From the NCBI GenBank assembly GCA_030698645.1, contig JAUYMV010000347.1:1-28808 (forward strand): a DNA stretch of 28,808 bases, given 5' to 3'. Positions 18,701 through 26,048 of the stretch are shown piece after piece. This DNA is from Mesorhizobium sp. GTDB taxonomy: Bacteria; Pseudomonadota; Alphaproteobacteria; Rhizobiales; Rhizobiaceae. Within the stretch, counting starts at the first letter, position 1; each line of letters opens with the position of its first letter. Under the pieces are notes generated by a model that had not been told where the DNA came from, did no database searches, and was given only the letters and a program-made list of their open reading frames with translations. The translations under genes and the position numbers were made by a program.

Positions 18701-19235
18701 CCGCATCGCGCGCGTGCTGCGGCTGGAACTCCGGCTCGGCTCGTTCGGGGGCAAGGGAACGATTTTCGCGGTCGTGCTGCCGGTCTCGGAAACGACGGCG
18801 CTGACGGTTGCCGAGACCAAGCGGGCGGACAAGCATGCTGCCTTCTCGGTGGCGGGAATGAGGGTCATATGCGTGGACAACGATGCGCGCATCCTCGAGG
18901 GCATGCGGCTGTTGCTCGAAGGCTGGGGCTGCCTTGTCGTGACCATCGCCGGTTCGGCCGCGATCGTCGAAAAGCGCCTCGCTGACAAGCCCGCGCCCGA
19001 CATCATCTTCGCCGACTATCACCTCGACGGGGAGACCGGTTTCGATGTCGTGGGCAAGCTTCAGGCGCTCTACGAGGGAACCATCCCTGCCGTGCTGCTG
19101 ACCGCGGACCGATCGCTGGAGGTCAGGCAGATGGCTGCCCGCCTCGACGTCGCCGTGCTGAACAAGCCGGTCAAGCCGGCGGCGCTGCGCTCCATGCTGG
19201 CGCGGCATCAGAAGACGCCGGCCGCCGCCGAATAG
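15738..19235 (+). CDS. Hybrid sensor histidine kinase with sodium/solute-symporter-like N-terminus, PAS and receiver domains
   Basis: This inner-membrane sensor has 1165 residues from the GTG at 15738, which follows a strong AGGGGAGGA ribosome site. An in-frame ATG at 15663 would add 25 residues but has no such site. Residues 1 to about 480 are a multi-helix sodium:solute symporter-like (SSS) domain opening with GWVIVIIAISYVTLLFAIASLGDRR. A PAS domain lies at about 645-760, with a coiled-coil linker at about 763-803. The kinase core has the phospho-accepting His809 in AVGHDILQPLNAAR, Asn923 in LVSNAIKY, DTGIGIP at 950 and GLGLGLSIV. The receiver domain starts at about 1041, with Asp1093 and Lys1143 in the expected places. 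The layout is that of CbrA/NahK-type kinases. Its stop is 8 bases from a convergent response regulator, its likely partner. The stimulus is unknown. Confidence 0.92.
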   Translation: MQGWVIVIIAISYVTLLFAIASLGDRRAARHETGRSRPYIYALSLAIYCTSWTFFGSVGLASERGLEFIAIYIGPALVFLFGFPLLRRIIRLAKSEKITSIADFLAARYGKSFAVASIATIIATVGAIPYIALQLKAISGSVSLMVEHYSGAAPSFDFFIGDISLAVAFLLAIFAVLFGTRHADATEHQDGLVLAVAVESLVKLAAFIAIGVAATFFLFGGMSEFIAATENNAHVVRSVNYQTSFATWIVLTVLSGFAIIMLPRQFYVTIVENRSEPELRTATWLFPLYLVLINLFVLPIAFAGLIMVGDRTSADLYVLSLPLLAGHDVLAMAAFIGGLSAATAMVIVESVALSIMISNDLVIPVFVRGLLKPKQRDREDLSKVILNVRRAAIFIVLFAAFLYYREGTTNTRLASIGLMSFAAIAQFAPAFVGGLVWRGANSRGAILGMCSGFLVWTYTLLVPSFSPADSEFVSSGLFGIAALRPQALFGTIGEPLNHGVLWSLSINTLFFVLGSLSRSSKPLERIQAALFVPRDQSPMPSLRRFRTAVTANELRETIARYLGVERTERSFERFENQEGRPIHGNEPANTDLIRFSEQLLTSAVGSSSARLILSLLFQRNDRSSRDAFRLLDDASEALQQNRDLLQIALDQMEQGITVFDKDFRLTCWNRQYRLLFDLPDEMGQVGVPLIDILEHLIDRGDLQRGTEAGILNRLSNFDVSWQMDLKASGRVLELRSNPMPDGGIVATYADITARVRADLALKGANESLEQRVASRTAELTRVNRELAQAQMLAEEANLGKTRFLAAVGHDILQPLNAARLYCSSLMERAGKGLVSEAASNIDSSLDSVETILGAVLDISRLDAGAMKPQLSVFSLGALLRQIGTDFTPMAEEKNLRLRIVPSSVIVHTDRNLLRRLVQNLVSNAIKYTRSGSVLIGVRRRGDLVEIQVIDTGIGIPDDKLNTVFREFTRLDEGAREAQGLGLGLSIVDRIARVLRLELRLGSFGGKGTIFAVVLPVSETTALTVAETKRADKHAAFSVAGMRVICVDNDARILEGMRLLLEGWGCLVVTIAGSAAIVEKRLADKPAPDIIFADYHLDGETGFDVVGKLQALYEGTIPAVLLTADRSLEVRQMAARLDVAVLNKPVKPAALRSMLARHQKTPAAAE

Positions 19236-19243
19236 AAGGCTCG

Positions 19244-19903
19244 CTAACCCGCGTTCTGCAACGCATCGGCGCCGATCTTGGCCAGCTGGATGACGGCCTG
19301 GGTGCGGCTGTCGACGCCGAGCTTCTGCAGCACCGCGGAGACATGCGCCTTGATCGTCGCCTCCGAGACGCTGAGCTCGTAGGCGATCTGCTTGTTGAGC
19401 AGCCCTTCGGCGAGCATGCTCAGCACGCGGGACTGCTGCGGCGTCAGGGTTTGCAAACGCCGGATAAGGTCGGAGATCTCGGGATCGCCCTCGATGCCGA
19501 GGTCGATGTCGTCGGGCGAGAAGATGCCGCCGCCAAGCACCGTGTCGATGGCGCGGCGGATCTCTTCCATGCTCGACGATTTCGATATGAAGCCGGAAGC
19601 GCCGAGGCTGAGGGCCCGGCGGATCGTCTCGGGGTCGTCATGCGCCGAGACGATGACGACCGGCACGCCGGCCTGCAGGCCGCGCAAGGTGACAAGACCG
19701 GTCAGCCCGCTGACCCCAGGCATTGCCAGGTCGAGCAGGATGAGGTCGAGGTCGTCATTGGCGGCTACGAGAGCGCGCGCGGTCTCGAAATCACCGGCCT
19801 CGAGAATTTCCGTATCCGTGCCGACGCCGGACAACGCCTCTTTCAGCGCGCCTCGAAACAGCGGGTGGTCGTCGGCGATCACAAATCTGACGCCTGATGG
19901 CAC
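19244..19903 (-). CDS. Response regulator, NarL/LuxR family
   Basis: This is a two-domain transcription factor of 219 residues. The receiver domain has the acidic pair Asp11-Asp12, the phosphorylation site Asp58 in LILLDLAMPGVSGL, the switch residues in VIVSAHDD and the lysine in GFISKSSS. The C-terminal LuxR-type helix-turn-helix covers about residues 150-205 (LTPQQSRVLSMLAEGLLNKQIAYELSVSEATIKAHVSAVLQKLGV). The start is GTG at 19903 with GGAGGG 7 bases upstream. It sits tail to tail with the SSS-type hybrid kinase, 8 bases apart, and a joint pathway is the simplest reading. Comparable kinase-regulator pairs control carbon or alcohol metabolism in pseudomonads, but the targets here are unknown. 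Confidence 0.93.
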   Translation of the reverse strand: MPSGVRFVIADDHPLFRGALKEALSGVGTDTEILEAGDFETARALVAANDDLDLILLDLAMPGVSGLTGLVTLRGLQAGVPVVIVSAHDDPETIRRALSLGASGFISKSSSMEEIRRAIDTVLGGGIFSPDDIDLGIEGDPEISDLIRRLQTLTPQQSRVLSMLAEGLLNKQIAYELSVSEATIKAHVSAVLQKLGVDSRTQAVIQLAKIGADALQNAG

Positions 19904-20154
19904 CCTTGTTCCCTCCAGCGTTCCCTGCGCCGTGTAGCCCGGCGATCAGCGCAATTATGCGTGAGAGCGGGGGCAATTCAAGGAGAATAGGTCCGGAAGG
20001 AACCGAATGGGGCGCATTGGCGTGTATCAAGGCGCTACATCCGGCATTTCGAGACCACCTGCCCCTTGCCGGCTTCGCAACTCGCCATATTGTGATTTGC
20101 AGACGGGCAAACGCGAGAGCCACATTCGGGCTGGCGCGAGGTTCCAGGTGGCCG

Positions 20155-20553
20155 ATGGACGAGATCAGGCGGATAGCGGTGGAATGCGTCGGTCGCGCCG
20201 TGATGTTCGGCTCGCTGGCGATCGGATGCGTGATGGTCGGTTTTTCCTTCGCACCGGTGTCGGCGTTTCGCTCAGGTGCAATCCTGACGCTGCTGATGGC
20301 GGTCGTGCTGATGTGGAAGGCCAAGGCCGCGGCCTCGAAAAACCCCAAGCATACCGAAGTCTGGCTTTACCTCGACGAGAAGTCGCGGCCGGCTGACGGC
20401 CATGCCCAGTTCGTGCTCGGAACAGTGATGCGCGAGGTCTATGGCCGCTTCGCCCAGATCACGCTCGGCGTGGCGATCGGGTTCTTCGCATTGTCCCTGG
20501 TGCTGATGCTGTTCGGGCTCGAACCCTATGAGCCGCCGAGCCAGACCGGATGA
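20155..20553 (+). CDS. Small integral membrane protein, uncharacterised (132 aa)
   Basis: The protein has three hydrophobic segments, at about residues 14-32 (MFGSLAIGCVMVGFSF), 38-52 (GAILTLLMAVVLMW) and 98-118 (LGVAIGFFALSLVLMLFGL). Between the second and third is a polar loop of about 45 residues with KHTEVWLYLDEKSRPADGHA. The ATG at 20155 has AGGTGG upstream, and the same frame is open further upstream without a better start. I do not recognise a named family, and a role at the membrane is all that can be said. The 250 bases upstream hold a near-match to an EcfG promoter (GGAAC-N17-CGTG at 19999-20024). It converges on the next small secreted protein with 27 bases between stops. Confidence 0.75.
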   Translation: MDEIRRIAVECVGRAVMFGSLAIGCVMVGFSFAPVSAFRSGAILTLLMAVVLMWKAKAAASKNPKHTEVWLYLDEKSRPADGHAQFVLGTVMREVYGRFAQITLGVAIGFFALSLVLMLFGLEPYEPPSQTG

Positions 20554-20580
20554 GTGATGGCGGTCGACGGCCGTTTCCAC

Positions 20581-21009
20581 TCAGGTCTTCTGCGGTGTCG
20601 CGGGTTCCCGATCGGCTCCGCGCATGTCCTTGTCGAAATCCTTCATCACATCCATGAAGCGGCGGAAGAACTTTTCCATGTAGCCAAGCGATTTCTCGAT
20701 CTCCTCGTCCGACGGGAGGCCGGGAACGCGGACCGACTGGTTTTCAACCGCGGCAAGCCGCTTTTCGAGATCTTCGAGCTTCGCCATCACGCGGTCCAGT
20801 TCGCCCTCGAAGGCCGACCGCTCGTCGGCGGCCAACTTGCAGACGAGTTGGCCCGAGCGTGCCGTGCAAAGCGACATCTCGCCGGTCGACCTGTCCATGC
20901 GGACATAACCGTCGTCGGTCTTTTCCAGCGCATAGCGGCCGGTATCCTCGGCGAGCGCCGGGCCCGCGGTGGCAAAGAGGACGATACCGGCGAGATGAAA
21001 GATGCGCAT
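20581..21009 (-). CDS. Secreted coiled-coil protein, uncharacterised (142 aa)
   Basis: The N-terminus is a clear Sec signal peptide (MRIFHLAGIVLFATAGPALA) with likely cleavage before EDTGRYALEKTDDG. A short domain with two cysteines follows (SLCTARSGQLVCKL), then a helix rich in charged residues and leucines, probably a coiled coil (ERSAFEGELDRVMAKLEDLEKRLAAVE), and an acidic, lysine-rich end. The ATG at 21009 has GAGGAGA 8 bases upstream. The two cysteines, 10 residues apart, could form a disulfide in the periplasm. I cannot name the family; similar proteins in Hyphomicrobiales are, as I recall, called hypothetical. The upstream gap contains the second inverted repeat. Confidence 0.8.
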   Translation of the reverse strand: MRIFHLAGIVLFATAGPALAEDTGRYALEKTDDGYVRMDRSTGEMSLCTARSGQLVCKLAADERSAFEGELDRVMAKLEDLEKRLAAVENQSVRVPGLPSDEEIEKSLGYMEKFFRRFMDVMKDFDKDMRGADREPATPQKT

Positions 21010-21094
21010 GGACAGATCTCCTCGTTTGCGGCGCATCACGCCATGGATTTGCGCCTGAAATAGGGAGAGGGGCAAGCAGGGAAACCACCGCGTC

Positions 21095-21245
21095 CGTCAT
21101 CCCGGAGCCCGGAGGGCATCCGGGATCCAGAGCGCCAATATTGCATGGACATCCCAACCGGTTGCCGAAACATGCGGCAAGGTCGGCACGAGCTTGGTTC
21201 GGCACGGCTCTGGATCCCGGTTGGCCTTTGCCCTCCGGGATGACG
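21095..21245. repeat. Inverted repeat with long arms, MITE-like
   Basis: The arms at 21095-21136 and 21206-21245 are inverted copies of about 40 bases, with identical ends (CGTCATCCCGGAG) and identical inner parts (CCGGGATCCAGAGC). About 70 bases lie between them. It sits in the 309-base gap between two minus-strand genes, which otherwise holds no gene that I can support. Elements with such ends are often dispersed in rhizobial genomes; mobility is not shown and I see no target-site duplication. Confidence 0.75.
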
Positions 21246-21318
21246 TCCGCGCAAGGACGCCGCCGGCCCGAGGGTCGCGCCAGCGACAATTGGAATTGGT
21301 CCTCGGAACCGGGTCGAT

Positions 21319-21789
21319 TTACGACGTGTCATGCCATTGGAGCGGGACGGCCGTGGCGGGGAGATGTGGGACATCGTCGCGGCGTCGAGGGCTGTTCTTG
21401 ATGATGCTGATCGACCAACCCTCAGCCGAACTCAGCGCCATCAGACGGCGATCGTGCCTGGCCATCACCGCGACGAGGAGCGCGAGCGTCCGGAGCGACA
21501 TGGCAAGCGCCAGCGCGTCTTCGGGACCGTCGCCAGGGGTGGAGCCAGCGGGGGTGGGCACGGCGCGTCCATCGGCCGCCATCCTTGCGGGGAGCCTCGG
21601 GGCGCTGCCGGAGACACAGAAGGCATCGCGCGTGACGGATTCGCCCGTGCGGATGATGGCGAGCGCGAGGCGCCGCCGCGCGTCGGGTGCGCCGGCGGCA
21701 TATTCGGCGAGATCGGCAAGCGACAGCAGCAGCGCGACGATGCGGTCGAGCAGGTCCTGCGTGGTCTCGATCTGCCTTGTCCAGTCCAT
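21319..21789 (-). CDS. Uncharacterised protein, mostly helical (156 aa)
   Basis: The frame starts at the ATG at 21789, which has GGAGG 7 bases upstream; earlier in-frame methionines lack a site. The N-terminal half (MDWTRQIETTQDLLDRIVALLLSLADLAEYAAGAPDARRR) is helical and leucine-rich. A hydrophobic helix follows later (ALALAMSLRTLALLVAVMARHDRRLM), with a proline-rich linker between (PTPAGSTPGDGP). There is no signal peptide, so the protein is probably cytoplasmic or loosely membrane-bound. I do not recognise the family. Codon composition fits the neighbouring genes, and together with the ribosome site that makes it a likely real gene. It is divergent from the DUF952 gene. Confidence 0.65.
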   Translation of the reverse strand: MDWTRQIETTQDLLDRIVALLLSLADLAEYAAGAPDARRRLALAIIRTGESVTRDAFCVSGSAPRLPARMAADGRAVPTPAGSTPGDGPEDALALAMSLRTLALLVAVMARHDRRLMALSSAEGWSISIIKNSPRRRDDVPHLPATAVPLQWHDTS

Positions 21790-21975
21790 GCCCAGCCTCC
21801 GTTGCGCGGCAGACATCATCGCCGAGGGCGGAGGGGGCGTGGACAAAGGTTCGTGCAAGATTGCTGACAGATGGTGACAAAATGGGGAGAGTAGGGAGTG
21901 GAGAGGCGGTCAAAGCTGTGCGCGGCCCGGAAGCCGCTCCTTTCGCGCAGGACGCGCAGCGTCTATAGGCAGGAT

Positions 21976-22323
21976 ATGGACCGCACCATCTACAAGATCG
22001 CGCCGAGGGCGCTGTGGGACGAAGCCGTCGCCGCCGGCGCATTCCTCGGGGCGCCGGTCGATCTGGCGGACGGCTTCATCCATTTCTCGACGGCGGCGCA
22101 GATGGAGGAGACGGCAGCACGGCATTTCGCCGGACTGGACGACCTCGTCCTGGTGGCCGTCGACACGGCGGCGCTTGGCATCGCATTGCGCTTCGAGCCG
22201 TCGCGCGGCGGCGCGCTGTTTCCGCATCTCTACGGCGCCCTGCCCATCGCGGCGACGCGCTGGGCGCGGCCGCTGCCGCTCGGACCGGACGGGCGGCACG
22301 TCTTTCCCGAACTGGGGGACTGA
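21976..22323 (+). CDS. DUF952 family protein
   Basis: This is a small cytoplasmic protein of 115 residues. The family pattern is seen in order: IYKIAPRALWDEAVAAG at the start, DGFIHFSTAAQMEETAARHF, LVAVDTAALGIALRFEPSRGGALFPHLYG and LPIAATRWARPLPL. DUF952 proteins resemble small glutathione S-transferase- or ADP-ribosyltransferase-like folds, but no reaction is established. The ATG is at 21976 and the stop overlaps the next start (TGATG), so it is co-translated with pyrD. This DUF952-pyrD pairing is, as I recall, common in Hyphomicrobiales. A link with pyrimidine synthesis is possible but not shown. Confidence 0.85.
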   Translation: MDRTIYKIAPRALWDEAVAAGAFLGAPVDLADGFIHFSTAAQMEETAARHFAGLDDLVLVAVDTAALGIALRFEPSRGGALFPHLYGALPIAATRWARPLPLGPDGRHVFPELGD

Positions 22324-23408
22324 TGTTCGACCTGACCAGGCTCGGCCAGCCGCTGCTCTTCGCGCTCGATCCGGAAACCGCCCACGGGCTGTCGATCTCG
22401 GCTCTGAAGTGCGGGCTACCGCTGGCGCGGCGGCCGCGCCCCGACGACCGGTTGCGGGTGCGGCTCGCCGGACTGGAGTTTCCCAATCCGCTCGGCATGG
22501 CGGCCGGCTATGACAAGAACGGCGAGGTTCCGGACGCGCTGCTGGCGCTCGGCTTCGGCTTTGCCGAGATCGGCACGGTCACGCCCCTGGCGCAGGCGGG
22601 AAATCCAAAACCGCGCATCTTCCGCCTGATGCGGGACGAAGCCGTCATCAACCGCTTCGGCTTCAACAGCGAGGGGCATGCGGCCGTGCTGGCGCGGATC
22701 GCGGCGCGCAGCCGCCGCACGGGCATCGTCGGCGTCAACATCGGCGCCAACAAGGACAGCACCGACCGCGTCGCCGATTACGAGGCGGGGATCAAAATCT
22801 TCGCACCGCATGCCGCCTACCTGACCGTCAACATATCCTCCCCCAACACGCCCGGCCTGCGCGCCTTGCAGGGCCGCGACAGCCTGGCCGAACTGCTGAC
22901 GCGGGTGATGGCCGCGCGCGACACGGCGGCGGCGGGCAGATCGGCGCCGATCTTCCTGAAGATCGCGCCGGACCTGGTGGAAGCAGAGCTGGACGACATC
23001 GCGGCCGAGCTTCTGGACAAGGGATTGGACGGGCTGATCGTCTCCAACACGACGCTGGCGCGGACCGGACTCACCGGCCCCGAACATGTCGGGGAGACGG
23101 GCGGACTGTCCGGCAAGCCATTGTTTGCCCGCTCGACGACCATGCTGGCGCGCATGCGACGCCGTCTCGGCAAGGATTTCCCGCTGATCGGCGTCGGCGG
23201 TGTGGATTCGGTGGAGACGGCGCTGGAAAAGATCCGCGCCGGCGCCGATCTCGTGCAGCTCTACACCGGCATGATCTATGCGGGACCGGCTTTGCCCGGC
23301 CGCATCGTGCGCGGCATGTCGCGATTTGCCGACGACGAGGGGCTGCGCTCTATCCGCGACATTCGCGACAGCGCGGTCGACATCTGGGCCGACGCGACCC
23401 TCGCATAG
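22323..23408 (+). CDS. pyrD: Dihydroorotate dehydrogenase (quinone), class 2
   Basis: PyrD oxidises dihydroorotate to orotate in pyrimidine synthesis, passing electrons from FMN to membrane quinone. The 361-residue protein has the N-terminal helical extension that marks class 2 enzymes (ETAHGLSISALKCGLP). The FMN barrel follows: NPLGMAAGYDKNGEV, GFAEIGTVTPLAQAGNPKPRIFR, INRFGFNSEG and the NISSPNTPGLRALQ loop with the catalytic serine. KIAPDL, the SNTT region and GVGGV near the end complete the phosphate- and FMN-binding parts. The start ATG overlaps the DUF952 stop. The stop lies 1 base from the stop of the convergent MATE gene, so no separate terminator fits between them. Confidence 0.97.
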   Translation: MFDLTRLGQPLLFALDPETAHGLSISALKCGLPLARRPRPDDRLRVRLAGLEFPNPLGMAAGYDKNGEVPDALLALGFGFAEIGTVTPLAQAGNPKPRIFRLMRDEAVINRFGFNSEGHAAVLARIAARSRRTGIVGVNIGANKDSTDRVADYEAGIKIFAPHAAYLTVNISSPNTPGLRALQGRDSLAELLTRVMAARDTAAAGRSAPIFLKIAPDLVEAELDDIAAELLDKGLDGLIVSNTTLARTGLTGPEHVGETGGLSGKPLFARSTTMLARMRRRLGKDFPLIGVGGVDSVETALEKIRAGADLVQLYTGMIYAGPALPGRIVRGMSRFADDEGLRSIRDIRDSAVDIWADATLA

Positions 23409-23409
23409 G

Positions 23410-24804
23410 TCAGGCGAAAGCCGATCTCGTGCGGCGCGGAAGCGCGGCAAGCAGGCTCAGGCCGCGCACGATCAAGAAGACATGCAGCGCGGCCCACAGG
23501 CCATGATTGCCGAGAAATTGCGGCAGGGCGAGCAAGGCTGCGACATAGACCGCGAACGACAGCAGCATCATGTTGCGCATCTCGCGCGACCAGGTCGCGC
23601 CGATGTAGACGCCGTCCATCTGGAAGGCGAGCACGCCGGAGACGGCGGTGAATGCCGCCCATGGCAGGTAGTTGGCAGCCGCCGCCCGCACGTCCGGCGC
23701 CGTGGTGACGACCCCCACCAGCGCCTCGCCGAAGACGAGCATCAGCGCAGCGACCGCGAGGGCGGTGGCGAAACCCCATGCCGAGGTCAGCCGCACCGCC
23801 TGGCGAAACAGGTCGCCGCGCCGCGCGCCGATGGCACGGCCGGCGAGCTGTTCGGCGGCTGTGGCGAAGCCGTCGAGGAAATAGCCGGCGACGAGGAAGA
23901 AGTTCATCAGCACGGCATTGGCGGCGAGCGTCAAAGTGCCGAGTTGCGCGCCCTGGCGGGCCAGAAGCGCGAAGGCGCCGAGCAGCACGAAGGAGCGGAT
24001 CATGATGTCGAGGTTGAGCGCCAGCATGCGGCGAATCGGCGCCAAGTCGAAGACGAGGCGACCGGTGAGACGCGGCGCGTCGCGGAAGCGGCGCATCAGG
24101 ATCGCCATGCCAAGGAGGGCGGCGACGGTTTCGCCCGCCACCGTGCCCCAGGCGACACCGGCAATGCCCCAGCCGAGCCACAGGCCGAGCCAGATCGACA
24201 GCGCAATGTTGAGGCCGTTGAGCACCAGTTGCAGCAGGAGGGACAGGCCCGCCTCGCCGCGGCCGAGCAAATAGCCGAGGATGGCGTAGTTGGCGAGCGC
24301 CAAAGGCGCGGCGACGAGACGGATGGCCACATAGAGACCCATCGCGGTGGTGACGCTTTGTTCGGCCGCCATGAACCAGCCGCCGGCCGCGACGATCAGC
24401 GGCGTCGCGGCGAAGAGCGCCAGGCCGCCGGCGACGGCAAGGATCAGCGCGCGCCAGAAATGCACCTGTTGCTGCGCGGCGTCGCCGCGCCCGAAGGCTT
24501 GGGCGACCAGGCCCGTGGTACCCGAGCGCAGGAAATTGAACGTGGCGAAGACGAGATCGAAGACTATCGCGCCGGCGGCCAGGCCACCCAGCGCCGCGGC
24601 GTCGCCAAGCTGGCCGATGACGGCGGTGTCGACGAGGCCGAGCAGCGGCGTCGTGAGATAGGCCAGCATCATCGGCAGCGCGATCGACAGCACGACGCGG
24701 CTGTTGACGGCGAAGGCCGGTGGCGCGGCAAGCGTTTCGGACGGTGCAATCAATTCCGCTCTCCGGACCGATCCTGCGATGCGGCTATGTGCCCGCCGCG
24801 CCAT
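23410..24804 (-). CDS. MATE family efflux transporter
   Basis: This is a multidrug and toxin extrusion-type membrane exporter with about 12 helices and 464 residues from the ATG at 24804. The N-half shows SIALPMMLAYLTTPLLGLVDTAVIGQLGD, typical of the DinF-like branch, and FNFLRSGTTGLVAQAFGRGD. The second half repeats the fold, with an equivalent GYFLDGFATAAEQLAGRAIGARRGD. The start is uncertain. GTG at 24840 has GAGGAA nearby, and TTG at 24753 has GGAGAG at good spacing and would leave a short natural N-terminus; ATG at 24804 has no clear site. The gene is divergent from the deacetylase-like gene (74 bases apart). The cargo is unknown. Confidence 0.9.
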   Translation of the reverse strand: MARRAHSRIAGSVRRAELIAPSETLAAPPAFAVNSRVVLSIALPMMLAYLTTPLLGLVDTAVIGQLGDAAALGGLAAGAIVFDLVFATFNFLRSGTTGLVAQAFGRGDAAQQQVHFWRALILAVAGGLALFAATPLIVAAGGWFMAAEQSVTTAMGLYVAIRLVAAPLALANYAILGYLLGRGEAGLSLLLQLVLNGLNIALSIWLGLWLGWGIAGVAWGTVAGETVAALLGMAILMRRFRDAPRLTGRLVFDLAPIRRMLALNLDIMIRSFVLLGAFALLARQGAQLGTLTLAANAVLMNFFLVAGYFLDGFATAAEQLAGRAIGARRGDLFRQAVRLTSAWGFATALAVAALMLVFGEALVGVVTTAPDVRAAAANYLPWAAFTAVSGVLAFQMDGVYIGATWSREMRNMMLLSFAVYVAALLALPQFLGNHGLWAALHVFLIVRGLSLLAALPRRTRSAFA

Positions 24805-24877
24805 CGCAAAGCAAGCAAGGGTCGGTTTCGGGCAACGCACACTTCCTCTCGGCCCAATCCGCCCTACACTGGTGGCA

Positions 24878-25798
24878 ATGCTCCTGCCGATCGTCCATCA
24901 TCCCGACTACGACGCGAATTTCCCTGCCCGGCATCGATTCCCAATGGGCAAGTACCGCTTGCTGATGGAGACGCTGCGCGCGCAGGGGCTGGCGACGGAA
25001 GAAAACCTGCGCACGCCCGCCTCCCCCTCGCCGGCCTGGCTGAAGCTCGCGCATGACGCGGCCTATGTCGACCAGGTGCTCGACCTGACGGTGCCGGCCG
25101 GCATCGAAAAGGAAATCGGTTTCCCGGTTTCCGAGCAGGTGTCGCGGCGCGCGCAGATGGCGGTGGCGGGCACGATACTGGCGGCGCGCCTGGCGTTGAC
25201 GCACGGCATCGCCTGCAACACGGCCGGCGGCAGCCATCATGCGCGACGCGCGCAGGGCGCCGGATTCTGCACCTTCAACGATGTCGGCGTGGCGGCGCAT
25301 GTGCTGCTGTCGGAAGGTCGCGCGCGACGTGTGCTGGTCGTCGACCTCGACGTGCACCAGGGCGACGGCACGGCGGAAATCTTCGCCGCGGAGCCGCGCG
25401 TATTCACCTTTTCCATGCATGCGCGCGCCAACTACCCGGCACGCAAGATCGCGTCAGACCTCGACCTGGCGCTTCCCGACGGCACCGGCGACGCCGACTA
25501 TCTGGCGCGTCTCGGCGCTATTCTGCCGGTGCTGGCCGAGTATGCGCGGCCCGACATCGTGTTCTACAATGCAGGCGTCGACCCGCATCAGGACGACAAG
25601 CTCGGCAGACTGGCGTTGACCGACGACGGGCTGCGGCAGCGCGACCGGCTGGTCATGAGCTTCTTTCGGGCGCGCGCGGTGCCGGTGTGCGGTGTCATCG
25701 GCGGCGGCTATGCCGACGATGTGCCAACGCTTGCGAGGCGTCATGCCATCCTGTTCGAGGTGGCCGCGGGATTTGTCGGATCTAGCGGCGGTAGCTGA
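24878..25798 (+). CDS. Histone deacetylase-like zinc amidohydrolase
   Basis: The 306-residue protein belongs to the arginase/deacetylase superfamily of zinc amidohydrolases. It has GGSHHARRAQGAGFCTFND (the two active-site histidines are 120 and 121). The zinc ligands appear as Asp158 and His160 in DLDVHQGDGT and Asp240 in NAGVDPHQDDKLG. A glycine-rich GGGYADD near the end carries the expected tyrosine. All catalytic residues are therefore present. In bacteria such enzymes act on acetylated polyamines, acetoin-pathway proteins or other acetyl-lysines, and the substrate here is unknown. The ATG is at 24878, and a longer upstream frame overlaps the MATE gene and is unlikely. Its end overlaps the convergent DUF6460 gene by 17 bases. 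Confidence 0.92.
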   Translation: MLLPIVHHPDYDANFPARHRFPMGKYRLLMETLRAQGLATEENLRTPASPSPAWLKLAHDAAYVDQVLDLTVPAGIEKEIGFPVSEQVSRRAQMAVAGTILAARLALTHGIACNTAGGSHHARRAQGAGFCTFNDVGVAAHVLLSEGRARRVLVVDLDVHQGDGTAEIFAAEPRVFTFSMHARANYPARKIASDLDLALPDGTGDADYLARLGAILPVLAEYARPDIVFYNAGVDPHQDDKLGRLALTDDGLRQRDRLVMSFFRARAVPVCGVIGGGYADDVPTLARRHAILFEVAAGFVGSSGGS

Positions 25799-26048
25799 GC
25801 AGCCGCAGGATGATGAAGGCCGGAATGACGATGACTGCGCCGACGAGGATGTAGTCGAAGAAGCGCCCGAAGGCGGCGAATCCCATCCGCCAGATGCCGA
25901 TGAAGAATTCCCGGATTCCCTCGATGATGTCGTAGGGCGTCCAGCCGAACGTCACCATCACCAGCCCGACGATGAACGAGACGACGAGCAGTTTGAGGAG
26001 AACCCGTAGCGGGCTGTCGCCGAGAAAACGTGTCACTGCGCCGGGCAT
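25782..26048 (-). CDS. DUF6460 family small membrane protein
   Basis: This 88-residue protein has two hydrophobic helices, at about residues 17-34 (LLKLLVVSFIVGLVMVTFGW) and 66-84 (YILVGAVIVIPAFIILRLLSY). Between them is an amphipathic stretch (DIIEGIREFFIGIWRMGFAAFGRFF). The start MPGAVTRFLGDSPLRVLLKLLV is typical of DUF6460 proteins of Hyphomicrobiales as I recall them. The ATG at 26048 has AGGAG about 6 bases upstream. No function is known. Its last 17 bases overlap the end of the deacetylase-like gene on the other strand. Confidence 0.85.
   Translation of the reverse strand: MPGAVTRFLGDSPLRVLLKLLVVSFIVGLVMVTFGWTPYDIIEGIREFFIGIWRMGFAAFGRFFDYILVGAVIVIPAFIILRLLSYRR

Noticed and set aside
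17943..19208. Long minus-strand frame inside the hybrid kinase gene
   Set aside because: The plus strand carries unmistakable kinase and receiver motifs over the same bases; the antisense product is low-complexity.
23278..25056. Very long plus-strand open frame (over 590 codons) opposite the MATE gene
   Set aside because: It lies antisense to a clear membrane transporter and overlaps the ends of pyrD and the deacetylase. The product is rich in Arg, Gln, Glu and His with no domain, as expected from GC-rich antisense frames.
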